A stretch of 5,277 nt of DNA from Thermoleophilia bacterium (GTDB lineage Bacteria > Actinomycetota > Thermoleophilia > Gaiellales > Gaiellaceae), in assembly GCA_025935275.1 (NCBI GenBank), contig JAICVP010000153.1:1-5277 (forward strand), written 5' to 3'. Both the position numbers and the translations under genes were made by a program. Position 1 is the first letter of the stretch; every line of letters starts with the position of its first letter. Of this stretch, positions 1 through 5,277 are shown one piece after another. A model generated the notes under the pieces. It searched no databases. It was not told the DNA's origin and saw only the letters and a list, made by a program, of their open reading frames with translations.

Positions 1-203
1 ACACGCCGAACATCGTCTCGGGCTCGCCGAGGACGTCGATGATCGGGAACCAGATCGACCTGTACTTCCACGGCGGACCGCAACCGACCCTCGGGGCGGC
101 ACTGACGATCGTGCTGGCCGCGTTCCTGACGGTGCTCATGGTCTCTTACATGTGGAGCATCCACCGCGCGCAGCGCGGTGTCGGCGCGGTGGGAGCGGTA
201 TGA
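1..203 (+). CDS. potB: PotB-like ABC transporter permease, C-terminal end (5' truncated by window)
   Basis: This is the last 66 or so codons of an inner-membrane permease of a binding-protein-dependent importer, read in the frame starting at base 3 and ending in TGA at 201-203. The visible part contains TSMIGNQI followed by DLYFHGG, matching the conserved 'GG..sMIGN.I...F' stretch near the end of PotB-type polyamine permeases. A final hydrophobic helix follows (LGAALTIVLAAFLTVLMVSYMW), then a short basic tail. The EAA loop and the earlier helices lie outside the window. Its stop overlaps the start of the next permease by four bases (ATGA, 200-203), so the two are translationally coupled and form the usual PotB/PotC pair. 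The family is fairly clear. The symbol is by family only: related permeases carry other small solutes, and the substrate is not shown here. Confidence 0.8.
   Translation, partial: TPNIVSGSPRTSMIGNQIDLYFHGGPQPTLGAALTIVLAAFLTVLMVSYMWSIHRAQRGVGAVGAV
191..195 (+). promoter_or_regulatory. Ribosome binding site for the PotC-like permease
   Basis: GGGAG lies four bases before the ATG at 200, inside the last codons of the upstream permease gene. It supports a start at 200 over the in-frame ATG at 152. The spacing is a little short, so coupling through the ATGA overlap probably matters as well. Confidence 0.5.
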
Positions 204-1132
204 CCTCGATCGCCGAGCGGGAAGCGAGGCCGGGATTCTCGCCCTTGGCCCGGCTCCGAGGCTGGCTCCGAAACCCGTGGGGACGGCCGCGCTTCCTTGT
301 CCTCGTCACCTGGGCCTACATCCTGTGGTCGATCGTGCCCGTCCTCATCGCGGTGCAGTTCTCGTTCAACGCCAGTCGGTCGCGCACGGTCTGGGACTCA
401 TTCTCGACGCGCTGGTACTGGGGCGACCCCGTGGATTCCGTCTGGCACGACCCGACGCTGAGGCACGCGCTGGTCCAAAGCTTCAAGCTCGCGGGCGCCG
501 ACGTCCTCATCGCCGTCCCGATCGGGGTGCTACTGGCCCTCGGCCTCGCCCGCTGGCGCGGACGGGGGTCGGGGCTCTCGAACTTCGTCATGCTCTTCCC
601 GCTCGTCACGCCCGAGATCGTGATGGGCGTCTCCCTGCTGCTCGTGTTCAGCGAACTCTTCACGTTCATCCACACGGGGACGGTGGCTCAGATCCTCGGT
701 CACGTGACCTTCTCGATCTCCTTCGTCGTCGTCATCGTGCGGGGGCGGCTCTTTTCCATCGGGAGGCAATACGAAGAGGCCGCGGCCGACCTCGGCGCTT
801 CGCCCTTCGTCGCCCTGACGCGCGTGCTCTTGCCCCTGCTCACCCCCGCGATCGTCGCCTCGGCGGCCGTCGTCTTCGCGATCTCCGCGGACGACTTCGT
901 CATCAGCCAGTGGCTCTCGCAGGGTGGAGACACGGACACCGTTCCCATCCGGATCTACAGCGCAACGCGTGCCGCGCCTCTTCCTTCGGTGAACGCGATC
1001 GCGACGATCATGATGATCTCCACCCTCTTGATCGTGACGGTCGGCTTCCTCACCTGGCGCTTCTTCACCCGGGGCGAGCGGCGCGCGGGCAAATCGGCCG
1101 AGGACTTCGGCGGGGCCTTCAACCTCACGTAG
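200..1132 (+). CDS. potC: PotC-like ABC transporter permease
   Basis: A 310-residue inner-membrane permease, the second channel subunit of a polyamine-family ABC importer. Predicted membrane segments are at about 33-55, 95-117, 127-151, 164-183, 213-232 and 266-287, the six expected for PotC. The cytoplasmic EAA loop that docks on the ATPase is clear: EEAAADLGASPF at 192-203 followed by LLPLLTP at 210-216. Just after it, SADDFVIS (229-236) matches the 'S.DDFVI' signature typical of PotC-type permeases. The protein is somewhat longer than typical members because of a polar, basic N-terminus of about 30 residues and a charged C-terminal tail. The start at 200 is chosen because it overlaps the previous stop as ATGA and has a GGGAG ahead of it. 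An in-frame ATG at 152 would add 16 arginine-rich residues read out of frame from the upstream gene. The ATPase gene follows after 10 bases. Family assignment is firm; substrate is unknown. Confidence 0.9.
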   Translation: MTSIAEREARPGFSPLARLRGWLRNPWGRPRFLVLVTWAYILWSIVPVLIAVQFSFNASRSRTVWDSFSTRWYWGDPVDSVWHDPTLRHALVQSFKLAGADVLIAVPIGVLLALGLARWRGRGSGLSNFVMLFPLVTPEIVMGVSLLLVFSELFTFIHTGTVAQILGHVTFSISFVVVIVRGRLFSIGRQYEEAAADLGASPFVALTRVLLPLLTPAIVASAAVVFAISADDFVISQWLSQGGDTDTVPIRIYSATRAAPLPSVNAIATIMMISTLLIVTVGFLTWRFFTRGERRAGKSAEDFGGAFNLT

Positions 1133-1142
1133 CCTGACACGC

Positions 1143-2282
1143 ATGGCGCGCGGCGAGATCGAGCTCAGCAACCTCACCAAGGAGTTCGCCGACGTGCGCG
1201 CCGTCGACGGCATCGATCTCCACGTTCCGGCAGGCGAGTTCTTCTCCCTGCTGGGCCCATCAGGGTGCGGGAAGACGACCACTCTTCGCATGATCGCCGG
1301 CTTCGAGCGGCCGACCTCGGGCCAGATCCTGCTCGACGGGACCGACGTCGCCTACACGCCGCCCCACCACCGGAACGTGAACACCGTGTTCCAGAACTAC
1401 GCCCTGTTCCCGCACCTGAACGTCTACGACAACATCGCGTTCGGGCTGAAGCGCGCCAAGCGGCCGAAGCAGGAGATCCGCGAGCGGGTCGGCAAAGCGC
1501 TCGAGCTCGTCCAGCTCTCCGGCTACGAGCGGCGCAAGTCGTCTCAGCTCTCCGGCGGCCAGCAGCAGCGCGTCGCGCTCGCGCGCGCCCTCGTGCTAAA
1601 CCCCGCCGTCCTCCTCCTCGACGAGCCGCTGGGCGCGCTCGACGCCAAGCTGCGCAAGGCCCTGCAGCTCGAGCTGAAGTCCCTGCAGCAGGAGGTCGGC
1701 ATCACCTTCCTCTACGTCACCCACGACCAGGAGGAGGCGCTCACCATGTCCGACCGCCTCGCCGTCATGAACGGCGGGCACATCGAGCAGGTCGGTGCCC
1801 CTCAGGACGTCTACGAGGATCCCGAGACGCTCTTCGTCGCCGACTTCCTCGGTGTCTCGAACCTGATGGAGGCGCGCATCGTGAACGCGGCGGCAAGCGC
1901 CTGCAAGGTCGCCGTCGACGGCTACGAGCTCGAGACGCGCGGCACCGAGCTGGACGTCACCGGGGAGGCGAAGATCGTCATCAGGCCCGAGCGAATCGAG
2001 CTCGAGACCCACGGCTCGCCGGCGGGTGCAAACCGCGTCCCGGGGATGGTCGAGCGGGTCGTCTACGTCGGCTCCGCGATCCAGGTGATCGTGCGAGCGG
2101 CGACCGGGGAATCGCTGCAGGTGCTCGTCCAGAACACCGGCGGCGGGATTCCCTACGAGCAGGGGACTCCGGTGCAGCTCCATCTCCCGGCGGACGCGCT
2201 CCGCGTGCTTCCGTCCGGGATCGGCGACGCGCCCTCCCTGAAGGGCGAAGAACAGGTCGAGGAGCCGGCCGCGGCCGACTGA
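1143..2282 (+). CDS. potA: PotA-like ABC transporter ATP-binding protein
   Basis: A 379-residue ATPase that powers the importer from the cytoplasmic face, close to the usual PotA length. All nucleotide-binding motifs are intact: Walker A GPSGCGKTT (38-46), Q-loop Q84 in VFQNYALFP, signature LSGGQ (136-140), Walker B VLLLDE (156-161), D-loop ALD (165-167) and switch histidine H194 in VTHDQEEAL. The run from the D-loop through THDQEEALTMSDR is very close to PotA. The C-terminal part (about 240-357) is the TOBE-type regulatory and substrate-linked region, with IRPERIELE at 280-288, followed by an acidic tail. It starts 10 bases after the PotC-like gene. No good Shine-Dalgarno sequence is visible before ATG 1143, so it may rely on reinitiation after the upstream stop. 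Related ATPases serve iron, sulfate or phosphonate importers, but the paired PotB/PotC-like permeases favour the polyamine-type group. Confidence 0.9.
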   Translation: MARGEIELSNLTKEFADVRAVDGIDLHVPAGEFFSLLGPSGCGKTTTLRMIAGFERPTSGQILLDGTDVAYTPPHHRNVNTVFQNYALFPHLNVYDNIAFGLKRAKRPKQEIRERVGKALELVQLSGYERRKSSQLSGGQQQRVALARALVLNPAVLLLDEPLGALDAKLRKALQLELKSLQQEVGITFLYVTHDQEEALTMSDRLAVMNGGHIEQVGAPQDVYEDPETLFVADFLGVSNLMEARIVNAAASACKVAVDGYELETRGTELDVTGEAKIVIRPERIELETHGSPAGANRVPGMVERVVYVGSAIQVIVRAATGESLQVLVQNTGGGIPYEQGTPVQLHLPADALRVLPSGIGDAPSLKGEEQVEEPAAAD

Positions 2283-2283
2283 C

Positions 2284-3093
2284 CTAGCCGCGCGGGGTTT
2301 TGCCGAGCGCCGGCAGGTAGGACTCCTGCTCGAGCCAGTGACCGCCGTCGATCGTGAGGGTCTCGCCGGTGATGTAGTCCGCGTAGGGCGAGCAGAGCGC
2401 GGTCGCCCACCAGGCGACCTCCTCCGGCGTTGCGAGCCGGCCCGCAGGAACGGTGGCCGCGACTCGCTTCCTGTCCTCGTCGGTCGGCCAGAGCGCCTGG
2501 CCGGCGCCCTCGGTGTCGGCCGGACCTGGGCAGATGCAGTTCGCGCGGATGCCGTGTGGGGCCCATTCGACCGCGAGCGTCCTGGTCATCGCGACGATGC
2601 CCGCCTTCGCCGCAGCAGAGTGGATCGTGCCCGGCCCGCCGGTCCAGGCGTAGCTCGCGATCACGCTCAGGATCGCGCCGCCTCCGCCTTGCTCGATCAT
2701 CTGGCGGCCGGCCGCTCGGGAGCAGAGGAAGCTGCCGTCCAGGACGATGGAGACCACCGCGCGCCAGCCGTTCGGAGACAGATCCTCGGCCTTGACGACG
2801 AAGTTGCCCGCCGCGTTGTTCACGAGGACGTCGACGCGGCTGAACTTCTCGACCGCGGCGGCGACGAGCGCGTCCACCTGTTCCGGGACCCGCACGTCCG
2901 TGGGCTGCGCTAGCGCCTGCCCGCCTGCGCCCTCGATGAGACCGGCGGTCTCCTCCAGCGGCTCGGGCCGGCGGCCCGCGACGACGACTCCCGCCCCCAG
3001 GCGTGCGAACTCGAGAGCGAAGGCGCGACCGAGGCCGCTGCCGCCGCCGGTGACGACCGCCACCTTTCCTTCGAGGGTTCCCTCAGCGAGCAT
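2284..3093 (-). CDS. SDR oxidoreductase of the 2,4-dienoyl-CoA reductase type
   Basis: A 269-residue short-chain dehydrogenase/reductase with a Rossmann fold. The dinucleotide motif TGGGSGLG is at 15-22. R41-R42 after the second strand suggests NADP(H), D66-V67 is the adenine-side pair, and NNAAGN is at 92-97. The classical YxxxK is absent: lysine K163 is preceded four residues earlier by S159, and a tyrosine, Y148, sits 11 residues before that serine. N97, Y148, S159 and K163 have the same spacing as the Asn/Tyr/Ser/Lys active site of mitochondrial 2,4-dienoyl-CoA reductase (DECR1), recalled from memory. The LSPNGW stretch after NNAAGN and LAVEW..HGIRAN..CPGP are also shared with that group, which includes peroxisomal DECR2. 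The likely reaction is NADPH-dependent reduction of an unsaturated acyl-CoA. The start at 3093 has GGAG ten bases upstream; an ATG at 3102 would add three residues but sits one base from that site. The gene overlaps the end of the upstream ligase gene and ends one base from the convergent ATPase gene. SDR is certain; the DECR subgroup is likely; the exact substrate is unknown. Confidence 0.85.
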   Translation of the reverse strand: MLAEGTLEGKVAVVTGGGSGLGRAFALEFARLGAGVVVAGRRPEPLEETAGLIEGAGGQALAQPTDVRVPEQVDALVAAAVEKFSRVDVLVNNAAGNFVVKAEDLSPNGWRAVVSIVLDGSFLCSRAAGRQMIEQGGGGAILSVIASYAWTGGPGTIHSAAAKAGIVAMTRTLAVEWAPHGIRANCICPGPADTEGAGQALWPTDEDRKRVAATVPAGRLATPEEVAWWATALCSPYADYITGETLTIDGGHWLEQESYLPALGKTPRG

Positions 3094-5149
3094 CGGTGCC
3101 ATTCTCCCCGCTCAGCGCGCGCGCATCGAGCGCAAGCGCACCGGTGGGCGTCACGAGCAGCGGGTTGATCTCGAGCTCGGCCAGGTCCGGACGCGTCGCG
3201 GCCAGGACGGAAAGCGCTGCGACCGCCTCGGCCGCGGCGGCCACGTCGAGGGCGGGCCGCCCGCGCGTCCCCTCCAGGATTGCGGCACCCCGCAGCGAGC
3301 GGATGAGCCCTTCTGCCTGCGCGCGGTCGACCGGGGCGAGCGCCACGGCGGTGTCGTCCAGCAGCTCGGCGTAGATCCCGCCGATCCCGACGAGCACGAT
3401 CGGGCCGAAGCGCGGGTCGCGAATGGCGCCCGCGATGAGCTCGGCGCCCTCCGCCACGGGCGCCATCCGCTCGACGGAGTACCCTTCGACTGACAGTGTT
3501 GCCATGTTTGCCAACGAGGCTTCGAGGCCGGGCACGTCCTCGATCCCCAGCGCGACGCCGCCGGCGTCCGACTTGTGCAAGAGCCCGAGCGCCTTGACCA
3601 CGACCGGGTAGCCGAGCTCGGAGGCAGCCGTGCGTGCCTCCTCCAGGTCCGTGACTCGCCGCGCGGGCGGAAAGAGGATTCCGGCGGTACCGAGGAGCTC
3701 GCGTGCCTCCCAGTAGCCGGAAACGGGCTCCTCTGGCCCGGGCGGCGGCAGTTCTGGAACCCCACGGGGGGATCGCTCGGCCTGGCCGGCGACCCGCGCG
3801 AGGGACCAGGCAGCGGCCTCGATCTCGCGGTAGACGGGCACGCCTGCCTCCCGCAGGGCGACGAGCGACGGTGAATTCGGGTACATCGACTGGACGACGA
3901 GAGCGCGCCCGCTCTCGGCGGCCGCGCGGGCCATGCCGAGGGCGACTTCGGTCTCCTGGGCCTGGAACTCGTCCGAGAACTCGCTATAGCCGCCGAAGTA
4001 GCCCGTCACGAGCGCTGCGTCCACCTCGCCTGAATCCAGGATGATCCTCGTCACGTCCTCGAAGATGGTGAGGAACTGCTCGCCCGCGCCGGCGAAATCG
4101 ACCGGATTGCGCGTCGGCGCCGCGTCGGGCAGATGCGGCGCGATCCGCCCCTGCAGCTCGGCCGAGAGCGCTGGAAGCTCGAGGCCTTCGGCAGATGCGA
4201 CGTCGGAAGCCACGATTCCGTGGCCGCCCCCGTCGCCGACGATGACGACCCTCCGCCCGCGCGGCTTGACCCGCGCAAGCTGGGCCTGCGCCAGATCGAT
4301 GAGCTCCCGCGGGGAGCGCACCCGCTGCATGCCCGCGGCCCGGCACGCGGCCTCGACGGCGGTGGCGCTGCTGACGAGCGCGCCGGTGTGCGAGCGGGCC
4401 GCGTGGGCGCTGACCTCTCCCGCACCGACGGTCAGGAGGATGACCGGCTTGCCGGCCTCGACCGCCTCCTGCGCCGCGCGGGCGAAGTCGCGCCCGTCGC
4501 GGAAGTCTTCGCAGTAGAGGGCGATCACGCGGGTCGGATCGTGGTCGACCAGGCTGCGGACGAGCTCGCCGGCCTCGAGGTCGGCCTGGTTCCCGAGCGA
4601 GGCGAAGCGCGAGAAGCCCAGTCCGTAGTCCTCGGCGAGCAGGGCCAGCTCGAGGGCGAGATTCCCGCTCTGGGAGACGAGCGCGATCGAGCCTCCCCGC
4701 AGCTCGCTCCACCCGAGATCGAGTCTCGTCGCCGCATCGAAGATCCCGAGGCAATTCGGGCCGAGCAGGACCGCGCCCGCGGTGCGCACCCGCTCGACGA
4801 TCGCAGCCTCCCGGGCGCGCCCCTCGTGACCGGTCTCACCGAGCCCGGTGGTGATCCCGACGAGAGCCTTGGCGCCGGCCGCGAGCGATGCCTCGACGGC
4901 CTCCTCGAACCCCTCCGCGGGCACCGAGAGAACGACGAGCTCCGGGGTCTCCGGTAGGTCGGCGAGAGAGGGATAGGCGGGCCGGTCGAGGATCTCGCCC
5001 CCGTTTCGGTTCACCAGGTAGACGGCGCGGCTGCCCTCGCCCCTGAGCGCGCCGAGTGCCAGGCGGTGCCCCCACTTGGCGGGGTCGTTCGAGGCCCCGA
5101 GAATCGCGACGGAACGGGGATCGAAGAGCGGCCGGAGGTCCCGGCTCAA
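3083..5149 (-). CDS. NDP-forming acyl-CoA synthetase, fused alpha-beta (acetyl-CoA synthetase ADP-forming family)
   Basis: A 688-residue cytoplasmic enzyme that joins a carboxylic acid to CoA using a nucleoside triphosphate through a phosphohistidine, as in succinyl-CoA synthetase and archaeal ADP-forming acetyl-CoA synthetases. The alpha part comes first: CoA-binding domain with DPRSVAILGAS (10-20), GPNCLG (130-135), SQSGN (159-163) and the phosphohistidine loop RSHTGAL (252-258, H254). A proline-rich linker (about 462-476) leads to the beta part, an ATP-grasp domain with VVVKA (516-520), HKSDAGGV (525-532), GIGGIYAELLDD (588-599) and ELEINPLLV (658-666). The length fits the fused family, with no acetyltransferase domain as in Pat. 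The start is taken as TTG at 5149, which overlaps the preceding stop as TTGA. The only upstream ATG (5236) would add 29 residues read out of frame from the conserved end of the dehydrogenase gene, and no other start lies before the conserved domain. The acid used (acetate, branched-chain, aryl or longer) cannot be read from the sequence. Confidence 0.88.
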   Translation of the reverse strand: MSRDLRPLFDPRSVAILGASNDPAKWGHRLALGALRGEGSRAVYLVNRNGGEILDRPAYPSLADLPETPELVVLSVPAEGFEEAVEASLAAGAKALVGITTGLGETGHEGRAREAAIVERVRTAGAVLLGPNCLGIFDAATRLDLGWSELRGGSIALVSQSGNLALELALLAEDYGLGFSRFASLGNQADLEAGELVRSLVDHDPTRVIALYCEDFRDGRDFARAAQEAVEAGKPVILLTVGAGEVSAHAARSHTGALVSSATAVEAACRAAGMQRVRSPRELIDLAQAQLARVKPRGRRVVIVGDGGGHGIVASDVASAEGLELPALSAELQGRIAPHLPDAAPTRNPVDFAGAGEQFLTIFEDVTRIILDSGEVDAALVTGYFGGYSEFSDEFQAQETEVALGMARAAAESGRALVVQSMYPNSPSLVALREAGVPVYREIEAAAWSLARVAGQAERSPRGVPELPPPGPEEPVSGYWEARELLGTAGILFPPARRVTDLEEARTAASELGYPVVVKALGLLHKSDAGGVALGIEDVPGLEASLANMATLSVEGYSVERMAPVAEGAELIAGAIRDPRFGPIVLVGIGGIYAELLDDTAVALAPVDRAQAEGLIRSLRGAAILEGTRGRPALDVAAAAEAVAALSVLAATRPDLAELEINPLLVTPTGALALDARALSGENGTDAR
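3104..3109 (-). promoter_or_regulatory. Ribosome binding site deciding the reductase start
   Basis: On the - strand this reads GGGGAG, within the last codons of the ligase gene. It is one base from the ATG at 3102, too close to work well, and ten bases from the ATG at 3093. It therefore favours the downstream start. Confidence 0.5.
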
Positions 5150-5277
5150 GACTCGAGAAGGCGTCGCGAGATGATGAGGCGCTGGATGTCGGAGGTGCCC
5201 TCCTCGATCTCCTCGAGCTTGGCGTCCCGCATCCACTTCTCCACCGGGTACTCGCGCGAGTAGCCCCAGCCGCCGAG
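5146..5277 (-). CDS. Acyl-CoA dehydrogenase, C-terminal end (5' truncated by window)
   Basis: The last 43 codons of an FAD-dependent acyl-CoA dehydrogenase, ending in TGA at 5148-5146; the rest lies beyond the right edge. The visible part has GGWGYSREYPVEKWMRD followed by EEIEEGTSDIQRLIISR, the standard C-terminal signature of this family. The glutamate just before GT (fragment residue 26) aligns with the catalytic base of medium- and short-chain acyl-CoA dehydrogenases (the YEGT glutamate), so the active site appears intact. The enzyme would introduce a trans-2 double bond into an acyl-CoA and pass electrons to electron-transfer flavoprotein. Its stop overlaps the TTG start of the acyl-CoA synthetase gene, placing both in one operon. 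Chain-length preference cannot be judged from this fragment. Confidence 0.9.
   Translation of the reverse strand, partial: LGGWGYSREYPVEKWMRDAKLEEIEEGTSDIQRLIISRRLLES

Noticed and set aside
152..199. N-terminal extension of the PotC-like permease from ATG 152
   Set aside because: It lies inside the upstream permease gene, encodes arginine-rich out-of-frame sequence, and is less well supported than the ATGA-coupled start at 200.
178..1137. Long + strand reading frame of 319 codons overlapping the PotC-like gene
   Set aside because: It is an arginine-, proline- and alanine-rich shadow frame of the real permease gene, caused by high GC; it has no recognisable motif.
530..1291. Long - strand reading frame of 253 codons opposite the PotC-like gene
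   Set aside because: It lies antisense to a well supported permease and is rich in R, D, E, G and H, as expected for a high-GC shadow; no motif was found.
1265..2287. Long + strand reading frame of 340 codons within the PotA-like gene
   Set aside because: It is arginine- and alanine-rich low-complexity sequence, out of frame with an ATPase that has every expected motif.
2270..2301. Possible rho-independent terminator at the convergent junction
   Set aside because: The stem is only 6 bp with an 11-base loop, and the T-run is four bases long and separated from the stem by five bases. It is too weak to annotate.
2747..3493. + strand reading frame of 248 codons opposite the reductase and ligase genes
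   Set aside because: It spans two well supported genes on the other strand and has no recognisable domain or plausible start signal.
4133..4957. Long + strand reading frame of 274 codons opposite the ligase gene
   Set aside because: It is antisense to conserved ligase motifs and low in complexity; it fits high-GC shadow coding and has no known domain.
5150..5236. 29-residue N-terminal extension of the ligase from ATG 5236
   Set aside because: It is an out-of-frame reading of the conserved acyl-CoA dehydrogenase C-terminus, with an arginine-, glycine- and histidine-rich composition and no resemblance to the ligase family.

Overview
The window is GC-rich bacterial DNA (roughly two thirds G+C by eye), coding almost throughout, with G/C-heavy third codon positions and short or overlapping gene junctions. 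Together with the gene families, this suggests a soil- or sediment-type high-GC lineage such as an actinobacterium. The sequence alone does not fix the taxon, and there is no RNA gene or other marker to place it better.

The left half, on the + strand, is the downstream part of a binding-protein-dependent ABC importer operon of the polyamine (PotABCD) family. It holds the C-terminal end of a PotB-like permease (cut by the window edge), a complete PotC-like permease (start at 200, ATGA overlap) and a complete PotA-like ATPase (1143-2282). The substrate-binding protein is not in the window and is probably upstream. The three parts would form one inner-membrane importer, but its substrate cannot be read from these subunits.

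The right half, on the - strand, is an acyl-CoA metabolism operon read from right to left. It holds the C-terminus of an acyl-CoA dehydrogenase (cut by the right edge), an NDP-forming acyl-CoA synthetase with fused alpha and beta parts (TTG start coupled to the preceding stop), and a short-chain dehydrogenase that lines up with the 2,4-dienoyl-CoA reductase group rather than with ordinary SDRs. A reasonable reading is that a carboxylic acid is activated to its CoA thioester, desaturated by the dehydrogenase, and an unsaturated CoA intermediate is handled by the reductase. The substrate is unknown.

The two operons converge and their stop codons are separated by a single base at 2283, so there is no intergenic space for a conventional terminator. 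No mobile element, CRISPR array, tRNA, rRNA or riboswitch was seen, and no stretch over 300 bases lacks a gene. I see no clearly new system. The points most worth a second look are the active site of the reductase, the make-up of the acyl-CoA operon and the abutting convergent junction.
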